A model generated the notes under the pieces. It was given only the letters and a program-made list of their open reading frames with translations, made no database searches and was not told the DNA's origin. The position numbers and the translations under genes were made by a program. From assembly GCA_010909165.1 (NCBI GenBank), contig MU008190.1, forward strand, positions 62,001-126,000: DNA of 64,000 bases, written 5' to 3'. This DNA is from Anthoceros angustus. Its lineage: Eukaryota; Streptophyta; Anthocerotopsida; Anthocerotales; Anthocerotaceae. Shown here in pieces: positions 23,489 through 34,985 of the stretch (its first letter is position 1; every line of letters begins with the position of its first letter).

Positions 23489-25959
23489 ATGAACGAACAG
23501 CACAGGTTGTGCGAAACTAGTCATACAGGTGAATCTTCTTATCTACTAGCAACTAAAAATTTATTAATATTTTTTTCTTCCATACATATTTTATTTCTTA
23601 ATGACTTGTCAAACTTAGAATCTCAAGAAGGAGAATACTCTATGGAAGACGAGACAATACTATCCTCTTCAATTTCAAAATCAGGTCTGGCTTCTTTCAA
23701 ATGGTGATGGATAAGAATCATTCAAATATTTAAGACTAAATATTGTTTCATGAAATGGTCACACTAGAACTTTCAAGCAACGAGAACACAAGTATTTCTG
23801 TCACCCATATTCCAATTTATGTGCGACCTTGGAATTCGTTCGCAAACAAATTGCAAGCTCAACAATTACAAGTATTTTTGAACAATTATGAGGTTCTACC
23901 ACAACCTACTCATAATAGAAGATATTCATTATTGTCGAACGGTCATCATAATATGTCTTACCAAGAGGATATGTGGTTAAACAATAGGTACAAGGATATA
24001 GTCCAATCACATATTAGGATGGGGATGCACCACTGTAACAGAAACATGCAAACTAACTTAGGCTCTTGGGTAATAGACCAGTGTGCTGAGTCAAAAAAAA
24101 CATCACCCATGAAAACAAAGGTTCCATTACAAAAAAAAGCTTTGGGACCACCTCCTCTCTGTTCAATGTGCAATAATATTTCTCCACAATTTGGTCAAGC
24201 ACCTAAGCAGTTCACATATTCCGAACTTCAAAAAGCTACTAAGAGCTTTTCAAGGCATGGCTACTTGGCTGAAGGAGGTTATGGATTTGTTTATAGAGGA
24301 ACTCTTTTGGATGGTCAAGAAGTTGCAGTGAAACAATATAAACATGCAAGCTCACAAGGGGATAAGGAATTTTGTTCTGAGGTAGAGGTTTTAAGTTGTG
24401 CTCAACATCGTAATGTTGTTAAACTCATTGGTTATTGTCTAGAAGATCAAAGAAGATTACTTGTCTACGAATTTGTGTGCAATGGATCCCTTGATTGGCA
24501 TTTATCTCGTAAGCTTTCACAAACTTAACGGTTATTCATCATAAGTATTTCTTACATTCTCATGACTTTCTTTCATATACTAATAATGTACTATTGGATT
24601 GATAGCTTCTAACCCATATGTTCTCGAGTGGAAACATCGCGAGAAAATAGCAGTTGGCACTGCACGTGGACTTCGTTACTTACATGAAGAAGTTCGTGTG
24701 GGTTGTATTATCCATCGAGATTTGCGGCCAAACAATATTCTATTGACGCATGACTTCACACCAATGGTAAGGTTAGTAACTTGTTTAATAATTCAGCATA
24801 AACATTTAGTGTATTTCAATTGAATATATCCAATGTTAACAGTAGATGAATGATATGTTTTAGAGTTCTATCATGACAACTTAAATACATGAGTAACACT
24901 TAAAGTTCTAACATATTTTGTGAATGACATGAGGTCGGAGACTTTGGATTGGCTCGATGGCAACCTGATGGAAATTTGGCAGTAGAGACTCGAGTAATAG
25001 GCACACTTGGGTAGGATTTGTAAGAACCAGACTTTATATTTTTGCTTTTACATGTAGAACTTTTACTTTTATATCATGCTAACTATTCTTTTGTTGTAGA
25101 TACTTGGCTCCTGAATATGCAGAGACCGGACACATAACAGATAGAGCAGATGTTTATTCTTTTGGTGTTGTTTTATTAGAGCTAATAACTGGTCGAAAGG
25201 CTATTGATCCTTCTCGTCCAAAGGGGCAACAATGTCTTACAGAATGGGTAACTTCCACTGTGTCACAATCTTTTCTGTGCATGATAGCTATGAAAGTGTT
25301 CTTATACTATGGTTCACTTAAAAATCTTATGCAAAATATATAAGTAGGGTATATTGTGACCTTTCATGCAGGCACGTCCTCTTCTAGAAGAACGAGTTAC
25401 TGATAAATTAATCGATCCTCGTCTTCAAGATGTCGATGAATATGAACTATATTGCATGGTTCATGTTGCATCCTTATGTATTCGTAAGGAACCTACAATG
25501 AGACCTCGAATGAGACAGGTATGAATGATACCAAATGTTTTAAGCTATATTGATAAATATGTTACTATAACTTCTACTCCTAGATATTTTGCATACTTGA
25601 AATTCTAACTCGGATTTATTTTTTGAATATCTTATTTCTTAATTTAATGATAGGTTTTACGAATCTTGGAAGGTGAAAAAGAAATTGGCACTCCTATCCT
25701 AACCACAATTACTAAATCATTGGATGAAATTCAACTATGTACACCAAGTCAAGATAAAACTTCATTGTATACACCAGTTCGGGATGCAATTCAACATTGT
25801 ACACTAAGTCGAGAGCCTACATCTCATGTAAGCTCTCCTAACTTACAAGTGAATAATTCTCTCCCTAGCTCTGAAACAATAATGGTTAGACATAATAAGG
25901 CAAAGCCACGACGAAATAAAGTACCTAGAAAAAAGAAATTATCTTATGGAGAGATGTGA
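23489..25959 (+). CDS. Receptor-like cytoplasmic kinase (SELMODRAFT_444075 family)
   Basis: Protein kinase-like protein of the plant family annotated as inactive protein kinase SELMODRAFT_444075. Eight exons fit in phase: 23489-23528, 23619-23684, 23768-24508, 24606-24766, 24934-25010, 25100-25247, 25372-25518 and 25654-25959, about 561 residues. After a low-complexity N-terminus comes the family hallmark LCSMC...[15 protein letters not shown]. The kinase domain has [12 protein letters not shown] (about 202-213), AVK lysine near 224, [12 protein letters not shown] with Arg where active kinases usually have Lys, GDFGLAR, and LAPEYA. The C-tail ends in a basic stretch. HRD, DFG and the ATP lysine are present, so inactivity is not evident. 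The first two exons are tentative. The N-terminal USP-like domain of some relatives is not seen. Base composition is far more AT-rich than in the neighbouring genes. Confidence 0.85.
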
Positions 25960-26171
25960 ATAAAGATTTTTTTTTCATAAACTATAAGTACTATTCTTTT
26001 TTAATTATGCATCATGAACTATTTAATAAAGACTCCTTGGCATCCCATATATTTTGATCACCACATAAGGTTGGTGGGGCCCTACCCATTCTTATGAATG
26101 TGGTACGCTTTAGCACATCCCTTGATAAACCTCAAAAAATCATGGCCCACTGAGTCTCGATAGCATATATG

Positions 26172-26231
26172 GGGGTGTACTTGTTACCCTTGACTGTCGC
26201 GTAGGACAGTCAAGGTTCATAAGTACACCCC
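26172..26231. repeat. 60 nt inverted repeat with 6 nt loop
   Basis: Arms of 27 nt (26172-26198 and 26205-26231) pair at 24 positions. The outer part is GGGGTGTACTT and the inner part CCTTGACTGTC, with three mismatches between them and the loop GCGTAG. It lies 212 bp after the kinase stop. It could be a small foldback element or encode a hairpin RNA; nothing here decides. Confidence 0.85.
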
Positions 26232-26439
26232 TAGGCGGGAAAAAAAGAACGTTACAAGAAGAACAAAAAGGTTTATCAATTCTCATTCTAGAGATGGCCA
26301 AAGGACTGCTACTGGGGCTCAAAAGGACATGGTGGTTGCTAGCAACCAAAAGACTGTAACTAGACTCTAATGGACATATGATGAATGTGGCTTTACTTCA
26401 AAAGGAGGGAATTTTTTCCCATATCTCCCGCGGTGGGGA

Positions 26440-27290
26440 GGGGGTCCGTTCGAGCCATATCACCTTTGGGATGCCCTCTCAGTCCTCGTCCTCCCCTCCT
26501 CGGGAACCCGGGGCTCCTCGGCTACTCCAACGTTGATGCCTCGCTCCTCTTCCTCGCGGTCCGCCCCCAGCAGGTGGGTTAGTCCCCTACGTAGCACCCG
26601 CTCCTCTTCTCCCTCCCTCAGGAAGTTGTAGTGCCTGAGCACATGCATGATGAACGGGGACAACCCCGATGGGCTTCCTCCTCTCCTGCTCGATCCAAGC
26701 GAGGATAGTCCTCCCCTATGCTAGTCCGCCCGGTTGCCTCTGAGAAGGGCATGCAAGAATACTGGCAACAGGTTGTCACCAAGGTGATCCACCTTGGTGA
26801 GCATGTTCCAGTAGACGATCACCTTCGCCCCTGCCCTGACCCGTCGGTCCCTCAAGTCTGACATTAGCCATCCATTGAAGGACCACTGCGCCTCTGCTCT
26901 TAGGAGCACCACCTTAGCGGCCTCCAACTTTCCTTTCTCATGGAGCGGCTCCAGGACCACGCCTCCCACTTCCTCCGTTGGACGGCTATATACCTCCTTG
27001 ATGGCCTCCACTATCCAGCGCCTGGGGTCTTCCCGGAGACTCTTAGACCGCACTGTCTTGTTGGTGGCCGCCAACATCTTCCTGGCATATTCTTGGACCA
27101 ACAACACACTGTCGTAAGTCCAGATTGCCTGGAACACCTCCCACCGCCACTCCTGCACCAAGGCCCCAGCTTCCTCCAACCAAGGTCCGAAATCCAGGTA
27201 GCGCTTGGTGGTGATGTTGCGCTCCACCAGCGTCTAGGGCACAAGGGACTCTGTTACCGCCTTCTTTGGTGCCATGCCATCGTGCCTGCC
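26440..27290 (-). mobile_element. Degraded plant transposon ORF (PF20167-like, tentative)
   Basis: A minus-strand frame of 168 codons (27227-26721) starts MERNITTKRYLDFGPWLEEA and includes SKSLREDPRRWIVEAIKEVY and YWNMLTKVDHLGDNLLPVFL. After a stop, a further piece reads SPFIMHVLRHYNFLREGEEE. The pattern (a W-x-x-NM segment, then HLGD, then a serine-proline-x-I-x-H block) recalls the putative plant transposon protein domain PF20167, but the match is from memory. An in-frame stop lies just upstream. The same ORF family recurs on the plus strand at 58.7-59.1, 60.6-61.1 and 61.9-62.5 kb. Confidence 0.5.
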
Positions 27291-28030
27291 GCCTTGCTTG
27301 CGAAGTAGCCCCTACACCATCGCGGCTCCCGTCGTTCTGAGTTCCAATGGGGAGAGGAGGAAGCGACGCGCTGAGAAGCTTTGTGTCTCTGAGAACGAAT
27401 CGTTAGATCGCTGGGAAAATATGCGCTAGAGAGCAGGAGCGCAAGCGAGCAAGAGAAGTGCCAAGACACGAAGGCTGGGGGTCTCTTCCTCCTTCTAACT
27501 GCGATGCGGCGAGCATAATCGTCGCGTGGGAATGTGTCCTTTCGCGGCCAGTAATTGCCGCACCCCCTGCGTCTCGTACTGCACCCTCACGCCCATTGCC
27601 GTCTAGTACCTATCCCCGGGTCGTGAATGGCCCCCGCAACTGCCTATAATGGCTTCTGGCAAGTTTGTGGCCCTAGCCGTGGCACCGTCCACATGTCAAC
27701 CTTCCATAATCACGACCCACTCTTTCACACTTGCCTTTCTAGTCTCCACCAGACCGCCTTCGGACGTCCTGCGGTCCCCTTTTATAGCGGAGTTGTCATC
27801 GCGCCAGCGTAGCTCGCCAATTAGGCCTTACTATCCACGCTTAGCCATTATTTTAATACAAATCCTCACAGAAAAATAGAAACCCCTACGAAGTGGATAG
27901 AAGGGAGGTCAAAGAATTCGTCCCTTGTCCACATAAGCGGATTTGGTGAATTTCAGCATGTTTTGCTCGGAGAGAAGAGAGGAGGAGACTACCGCTCATG
28001 GATTTTGTGTAGAGTGACGAAGTTATATTC
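27291..28030. other. Intergenic stretch, no gene seen
   Basis: GC-rich to about 27850, then AT-rich. No conserved coding, RNA or repeat feature is recognised. Confidence 0.4.
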
Positions 28031-28069
28031 TTATCAATGAGCATTTTTGCAATTTAGGAAGATATGGAG

Positions 28070-29447
28070 AACAATGTCTCTCCGGAAAGGGGTATGTCTC
28101 TAAACCCCTTCTTGGTTTCAACAAACATATCAAATTTGGCCAATTAAAGCGAATTAAGAGAGCTAGACCCATACACTTGCCAACGGATACAAATTTTGTA
28201 TCTTTTAAAGAAGATACGCCTAATGTATAGTGCACTTATGCTCCAAAGAGCTGGAGTGTATCGGACGTCCGGTGCACTTATACTCCAAAGGGCTGCAGTG
28301 CACCAGGTTTGGCGAGGATTGCGTCGATACTCATGCAGGCAAACACTTTCGCTCTAATTGCTTATGCGCACTTGCTACCACACTGGCACTCACATCAATG
28401 CTCAAACCCCGGCATCCACAGCAATCCGAGACGGCAGGCATACTCTGTCTCCTCCATGCCGGAGACTAGCCATACTTAGAGTTGTAGCTCTAGGCCCCGC
28501 GGGCGAGAATCGGGCATGGTAAAGATTCGGGGCTTATATTTCTCCTTGTCAAGTCCGTACCGCTTTCAACCTTAGTCTCACCCACGGATGGCACATGGTG
28601 CAAGTTAGATCTTAAATTCAAAATCTCTTGGCGATGCTTGGCTATAGTTCGTCTCTGATGACCTTATATCATATAGAAATAATTCATATACAAATGCACG
28701 GACGTCCAGTGCATCCACTCTACCACTTCGATCACGCTGGATGCCCGTCAAGATCATGGAATCAGAGCGGACGTCCGGCGTGAAGCTTCAGACACTCGCG
28801 CCAATGCCGGACGTCCGGCGTGAAGCTTCAGACACTCGCGCCAATGCACCGGACGTCCGGCGTAGGCTTCTGTACACTCGCGCCAATGTGCCGGACATCC
28901 AACGCATTGCCCCAATTCCTTTCTCTGTTTTACACTCTAACAATGGAGTTCCTTGGGCTGTGTACTCACACTGCCCAAGACGTCCAACGCTATTTTTAAC
29001 GGTCATAGTTTGTCCCTCTCGAGATGCCCTGATCATGGTGTTGGTTGAGGTCCTCTCACAATTGCGCCAAACGTCCGGTGGAGTTGCTTCTTTTGTGTTG
29101 TTGGTTGTGCTAGACATCCGGCATAATTTGGCTTGCTGGTCTAGTTTGGTTTTGGCTTGCCTGGATTCATCTTGCTAGGAAGAACTATCACCTACGAAAG
29201 AGGTATCTAGGATTCCTAGCACCTGTCATAAATCCTTGAAATCTCTTCCGCGAACCCTCTTCGGCTCAGACCCTGTCAATGTAAGTGTTCGTGAGAAAAT
29301 AAAATGGTCAATGTCTTTCTGTGCATGTCTAAAGAGTGGTTTTTCTAGAGATGATACGTTTTGGCTCGCTTCGAGGGGTCATTTTTCGGTCTCTAGGGAC
29401 CCAAACCCCTTTAGTGGAGAATAACCCCTTTCCGGAGAGACATTGTT
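28070..29447. repeat. 24 bp inverted repeats 1.35 kb apart
   Basis: AACAATGTCTCTCCGGAAAGGGGT at 28070-28093 is found exactly in inverse orientation at 29424-29447, with weaker similarity outside. The enclosed DNA holds the CGGACGTCCG-type tandem repeat and no recognised gene. It may be two oppositely oriented copies of an LTR or transposon end. Confidence 0.7.
28768..28908 (+). repeat. 40-42 bp tandem repeat with CGGACGTCCG core
   Basis: Four units begin at 28768, 28808, 28850 and 28892. Each has a CGGACGTCCGGCG-type start followed by an AGCTTC..ACACTCGCGCCAAT segment; the last start is mutated to CGGACATCC. Related single motifs lie at about 28262 and 28703. The CGGACGTCCG core is a perfect palindrome. 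Similar motifs are common in plant LTR-retrotransposon repeats. Confidence 0.85.
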
Positions 29448-29826
29448 GGAGATCAACCAAGAGCTGTCGGACAAGATATCTTCCCTGCAACAGTTTATTA
29501 GTCTTGAGCACTTGGATATACCTCCCAGCTGAAAGTGGGAGTGGGACAGGCCCCTTCTTCGTACACAAGGATGAAAGGATCCCTTGCTGCACATCGTCAA
29601 CCGTCAATGCCTGGCTTACTATATGCCGACAGAAAACGTCTTGCATAAGGCAGCTTAGGGCTTCAGGCGTTAGAGCTGCTATAGAGGACATGCCTTGGAG
29701 AGGATACTTGCAATTGGATTCTCCTTGGGAAAAGCAAATGAATTCAGCTGCATTGGGAGTATGCACACCATAGTGCTCCACTTGCCTCAGACTCACCTTG
29801 CTCACCCCTTCCGGCAAGTTCGGCAA
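29329..29826 (-). CDS. Unrecognised 165-residue ORF
   Basis: An unbroken minus-strand frame beginning MPNLPEGVSKVSLRQVEHYG, with FICFSQGESNCKYPL and ALSCLMQDVFCRHIVSQALT. I recognise no family. It overlaps the right-hand copy of the 24 bp inverted repeat at its C-terminal end, so it may be a mobile-element fragment. Length and ordinary amino acid composition are the only support. Confidence 0.3.
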   Translation of the reverse strand: MPNLPEGVSKVSLRQVEHYGVHTPNAAEFICFSQGESNCKYPLQGMSSIAALTPEALSCLMQDVFCRHIVSQALTVDDVQQGILSSLCTKKGPVPLPLSAGRYIQVLKTNKLLQGRYLVRQLLVDLQQCLSGKGLFSTKGVWVPRDRKMTPRSEPKRIISRKTTL

Positions 29827-29829
29827 CTA

Positions 29830-31437
29830 GAGGGTATGCATTCTACTTTACTCTTTGTCCAACATGAATTGGAGAGAATAGGCCCTCCGGTATCCGCATT
29901 GGCTAGACGACCGCGCTGCTTGGGCCTTGACAGCATCTACCTCTAGCCTCTCTCCTACTGGTCACCTCCATTCTTGTGCTCCTAGATCTCCTTATCTTTA
30001 TGTAACCCAGTTCCTACCCCGCCCTAAGCCCAAAAGCCAATACTTTTCAATTCACTTTAGTCCAGCGTATATCTCTCAATCCCATACATTTTTTGTCCAA
30101 AACCAAGGCCTCTAGCTTAGCGGTGAAATGTGCGACCAAGCTCAATGGGCAGAGAAACCAGGAAAGAAGCCCCGCCAGCAAATCCAAACTGCCAGGCCTT
30201 GATAGCGTCGCCGAAATTTTGAAGTGTGTGTCCTAGAGTGCGAATAATAATCTTCGAACAAGCCGTAAAATTTTAGAGTTTCCGTTCATCCTAAACTTGG
30301 GAAAGGTTTCACGTGGCAAATGAGTAGGCAAACTGCAGTTTGTGAACCGAACTGTTGTATGTAGGGCGAACCACTAGACCGGTGGGGCCCTTACTAAACT
30401 CAAGCACGTTCATGACCATCGTTCGTCACTTAAGGGCACAAATACACTTGCAAAAAATACCTAGGTTCTGAAAGACATATGTTGAACGTTAGCTTTGTTC
30501 AAAAGTACTATAGCTTCAAGGATATATCCTTACAAATATTAAGCAGGTTCATGAGCATAGTTTGTCATACAGGGATACTAATAATGCACGTGTGAATTGG
30601 GGTGTAGTTAACTAGTTTTGCAATTCTCTACCCAATTTTTAGAAGTTGTAGGTGTTAGTTGGTTGAGATTAGATTTGAATTTATTTTTGACTATTTATGA
30701 CCAGGAAGATTACCTTGCTCAAATGATCTTGAACTCCTCCACAAATCTTAGGCGCACTCCTTGCAAACTTTTATGATAAGATGTTTAAAAGACATAGAAT
30801 GTTAAGACTTGGATTTAAAAATATGTAAGAATAATGAGACCATAATAATGTCATGTAAATAAGTTCATAAAAGGAACAAACATATCCACACTTTTGTGGC
30901 CAGAACCCTATGTATATGTACCTTATGTTCCTGTTTGGGGGAAACAACCTGTGAAAAGATTCTCATATTTGCATTGCTTTACTGTTTTGTTTAATCTAAG
31001 TTTGGAATTATTCCTAAAAATTATCTTACCTCACCCTAGAAATGTGGAGAAAATTCGCTGACGCGACGGACACATATCCGTTGCCTGATTCGATTTACCA
31101 CACCTATTGCCCCATAAGGCTTCCGACGAATCGACTTCTGCGAATCCGAACCGAGGTGGACAATAACCGGCAACCGGGAAGACCGGTTTGCAGATTTTTG
31201 CAGTACAAATACGTGAGTATCAAAGGATCAGGCGTGCCCCTGCTTTGCTTTCCTGGGGAACGTCGAACAAAGAAAGAAAGAATGAAGAACTCCATTTAAG
31301 CCCACAGTACAGCTTGACCGAGGAACAGCACTTGGAAATCGAGCTCCTCTTGGGAAATCGCGGCTGCAGCATTATACGTTAGCTGGGCAGTCGAAGTTAG
31401 GATTCTGACGCCGGTGGACTCGGTTTCGGCAACACCA
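29830..31437. other. Intergenic stretch upstream of PUX1
   Basis: No gene is recognised in this 1.6 kb. It is AT-rich from about 30200 to 31000. The final ~400 bp are of mid-GC content and presumably contain the PUX1 promoter and 5' untranslated region. Confidence 0.45.
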
Positions 31438-33109
31438 ATGGATTCCAGCGAAGCGCAGAATGCGGAAGAGGCTAAGGTAGAACTTGGATCTGCTCTCTTT
31501 TGAGGTGGCTTGTTTCATGTTCTTGACGGCAAATGGCACAATGCTGGCCGGGCTGTGATAAAATCTGAGGGTAACTCCGTCCTGAAAGTTTCATTATGAC
31601 TCTCTTCCCTGGTTTTCTGGCTGACCACCGTGCTTCCCATCAGGCGAAATTGGCAGCAGTGGCAGCAGCCGTCGGTCGGGATGTCACAGTGTTTGTGAGG
31701 CAAGCTGCTGTCCCCAGCACCGAATCTGCCGGCCCTCGAACATCTGAGACAGGTGGGATTTTTGTGTCTTCCTCTGTGCTCCCCCTTTTATCTGTGGGTC
31801 TTAGCTTGACTATTATCGCCCATTTTCTAGGGTTGCAACGGTTTCAAAATTTCATGAAAGAAATGGAAGAGAGCCTGAACTCCTTGATAAAGAAAAATAA
31901 AGCAACAGGACCCGGGGGGGTTAATGTTTCCAGCTCCAGGCGTCAAGGCAGGAAGATCTCCTAGCTTGCCGTCAATGACTTTGTTGCCCTCTCGTGCTAA
32001 ACCCTATGGTCGAGGGGTTAGGCTCAGAGGCGGGAGGGCTCGCACTTCTGCCTGCAGTACCAACATGTGGCAGTCTTCCTAATACTTGCTTGTACTTGTG
32101 GTCAGACGATCTCCCTGACTCCTTCTACGACCTGACCCCAGGTGACCTTGCACGTCTCCAGGCCGATAAGAAGGAAGGTATGTTTTGCCGAGGGTGGATT
32201 GAATGTAAAGTGGAGTTCATGGCGTTCTGTCCTTGATGCGTTGCGACTTCTGCAGAAGTCTGAGAAGAATGGTGATCATTTGAACAGACATTTTTGAAGA
32301 CAAAGAAGCATAGGGATGCAGAAGCTGCTGCTCGGCAAGCTCGGATCACCCAGGTAGGTGGTGTGCTTGAGTCCTCTCGTTTCTTACTGATGCTTAGTAC
32401 TAGCAATTTGTTTCGTTCATGATCTGATGGTAGTTTGAGGTTATGTGCAGGCTGTGATTAAAATCCAATTTCCAGACAGTCTCATTGTGCAAGCAGAGTT
32501 CAAAGCATCTGATAAAGTGATTGTACTTATGGACTTCCTGCGCAAAGTGATTGCTCGGCCTCAACTGCCCTTTTTCATATGTAAGGGTCACTCGGACTCT
32601 TTGCTTCAATTTGTTGTCTTAGGACCCCAGTTTAAGGACTGGTTTACTAACAAGGTGCTTTTCCTGTATTGCCCCTCAGATACAACACCACCCAAGGTGC
32701 GAGTAAAAGATCTCCAACAGACATTGTATGCAGCGGGACTAGCCCCAGGTGCTCTGGTTTACTTCTCTCACGAAACTCCCAAAGGTATATCCGGGCTCAT
32801 GTGTTGGTGTGGTATGCGAGCAATAGATACCGTAGGTACCCTTAACTTACATCCAATGGTTCCCATCACAAATCTTTAGGTGCTGTAAGTGCGGATGACG
32901 AAGCTGCAGAAAGGGGCCCGTTTGTGAAGCCAGAGATTGCCGAGCTGCGGGATCTTCACCGGTTGATAACCAAGGACACGGAACCCACCCCGAGTGCCTC
33001 AGGACTTGAAGACAGGCCAGCACACGAATCCGAACCAGTTGCTCGGACAGAGCCGACTTCTATCGCGTCGAAAGGCAAACTGCCCAAGTGGTTCCGAGGA
33101 ACCAAGTAG
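31438..33109 (+). CDS. PUX1: UBX-domain CDC48 regulator PUX1, with apparent frameshift
   Basis: Homologue of Arabidopsis PUX1, which binds the AAA-ATPase CDC48 through its UBX domain and disassembles its hexamer. Exons are 31438-31476, 31644-31752, 32106-32177, 32288-32353, 32451-32580, 32680-32784 and 32880-33109. Visible parts are GRDVTVFVRQ, DSFYDLTPGDLARLQADKKE, LKTKKHRDAEAAARQARITQ, the UBX core AVIKIQFPDS, YTTPPKVRVKD and GALVYFSHETPK, and the family C-terminus KLPKWFRGTK. Exon 4 is out of phase by one base: a run of five T at 32291-32295 fits the family only if it has four. That is either a sequencing/assembly error or a real null mutation. All other junctions are in phase. Confidence 0.88.
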
Positions 33110-33125
33110 GTGGATGAACTTCATT

Positions 33126-34247
33126 TCAACATGATATGCTTGCCGTCATTTTGGACTCCAATTGTCGCACCTTCAACTGTCCAGATGAGCTTGGTGTCAA
33201 GCCCCAAATGGAGTGCAATAAAGGACGCAACTTGATGATGGGCAGAGGTCCACCGGCTCATACTCACCTGGTATGGTCTGGATCGCCTGAGAGACGCATC
33301 TAGCCGAGAAGCAACCTCGTACGCAGCCAGAGCATCTTCATAGTTGCTCAAGGCAGCAAACGCTTCAGCCTGCCGAAGAAGAGCCTGCAACACACCAAGG
33401 TCAGAGGGAGGCAGGTCTGGACTCCGGAGCTAACTAGCAAGGTCCAGAGGGTTCCATTTCTTACCCCAGCCCACCGAGGTGCGATTCTTGCTGCCTCCTG
33501 TGCATCCTCCAGAGCGGCAACAGCATCCCCTCTAGCCAGGCGTGCAGCAGACCTGCCACAAGAACAATATAATTTTGTCATCTCCCGGACGCAGGTGAAC
33601 CAGCAAAGTTGACGGAGCAAAAGAATGGCGCAAGGAAGCACCTGTTGGCGTAGATAAAGTGGAGCCCGCCTGATGGCCTCATCTCGATTGCCTGAACAGC
33701 GACAGCAAGCGGGGTGAGCCGAGCCGAGCCGAGCCGGCAAGCAAGCTGCGGACATGAACAGGGAAACATCCACCAGGCCCACCTGCGAGTAGAGCTTCTC
33801 CGCCTGCGGAACATCGCCATGCTCGAAGGCCTCGTTCCCCTGCTCCTTGATCGCCAGCGCGGCCAGGTTGTTCTCCGGGTCCGCAGCCCCGCACTGCACC
33901 GCCAGCAGCCGCGCCGCGTGCGCCGCGGTGCTGCAGTGGCTCACCATCAGCTCCGCGGGCAGCACCACCAGGTTGGGGCCATTTCCACATTTCCCCAAAC
34001 ATCCACACGACTCCACGGCCACTCCAGGCGGCGCCAGGCTCCTCATCACGTCCAGCGTCTGCAGACTCCCGCTCTTCCGGCACGCCCGGTTCACGCAAAC
34101 TCGCACCTCCACCTCCTGCTGTCCCGCCCGCGCTGCTGCCAATTGCCATTTCCTGTAACGGCCACGCGCGGGCCTGCCTCGGCCGAAATCAGGCCGGTCC
34201 AGCAACGGCCCGGACGGAGCAGCAGCCCACATCGCCTCCAGCCCCAT
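33126..34247 (-). CDS. 2Fe-2S thioredoxin-like ferredoxin fused to TPR domain
   Basis: Plant protein of a family with an N-terminal thioredoxin-like [2Fe-2S] ferredoxin domain and a C-terminal TPR region, probably plastid-targeted. Five exons join in phase: 34247-33783, 33691-33642, 33552-33465, 33384-33268 and 33176-33126, giving 256 residues. Cluster cysteines are visible as CVNRAC (51 and 56) and CGCLGKC (83 and 87). TPR-like helices follow (NNLAALAIKEQGNEAFEHGD, GGLHFIYANRSAARLARGDA, LLRQAEAFAALSNYEDALAA). The N-terminus is basic and alanine-rich like a transit peptide. The gene is convergent with PUX1, 16 bp between stops. Exon 1 and its upstream DNA are duplicated at 35.16-36.66 kb. Confidence 0.87.
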
Positions 34248-34839
34248 GCTTTTGCCGAATGTGTGACAGCCTCCGGTTCCGCAGAGACAGCCTGAACGCT
34301 GATGCGATGCTGATGCTGCTACTCCCAGCGGGTGGGACGTTGGACCCGCCGCAGCTCCCCGTCCACGTCGCCCTGGTGGTGAACATCGTCACCGGGTGCT
34401 GTTGGTGTCTTCTGAAGCCACATCTCCAGGCTGCCCAGGTTGCTTCGAGGATGCCGCTCAATGCAGCTTCCAATTCGTTGAAGCTGCGCTGGCTGCTGGC
34501 GCATCCCGTGGCTGAAAGATCACTCGCCGCACTCCCTTGCTCACATTAGCCACCCACCTGCCCGCTGTTCCAGTTTTTCACTCCACAACGGTTACTTCCC
34601 AACTTTCCATGGATTTAGTGTTAGCTACTGGGCTTTAAGCAAGGAAAATAATGTACTACCTAATAAGTTAAATAACACAATTTAGTTTACTTTTTCACAT
34701 CAAATCTATTTTATATTTTATAACAATAAAAATATTTTGTTATAACCATACACATGCACTCCAATATCACCATGTCTTTTTGCTAGCGGTTCCTTTGCCT
34801 CTATATATGAAATATAGAGTCATTCCCTCTAAAACTCAA

Positions 34840-34985
34840 TATTACAATACATACACCTATTATACCTATTCTACAAAGAAACGAAAGCAGAATTACGCCA
34901 CCTATTTTACCTATTTTACAAAAGCGGAGATAGTGTGCACCACATATATTATACTTATTCTACAAAGACTCATAGATAGTTATCA
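34840..34985. repeat. Degenerate ~55-60 bp repeats
   Basis: Three loose units carry a CACCTATTATACCTATTCTAC-like start followed by AAAGA and a short variable part. The same set recurs at 36335-36475 in the second tandem unit, where one unit differs by small insertions. AT-rich and non-coding. Confidence 0.6.

Noticed and set aside
26440-26470. A tRNA-like GTTCGAGCC box
   Set aside because: No A box, acceptor stem or cloverleaf could be found around it; no tRNA or rRNA gene was recognised anywhere in the window.
28768-28908. CRISPR-like array from regularly spaced CGGACGTCCG repeats
   Set aside because: Units are adjacent 40-42 bp tandem copies whose whole length is conserved; there are no unique spacers, and the host is a eukaryote.
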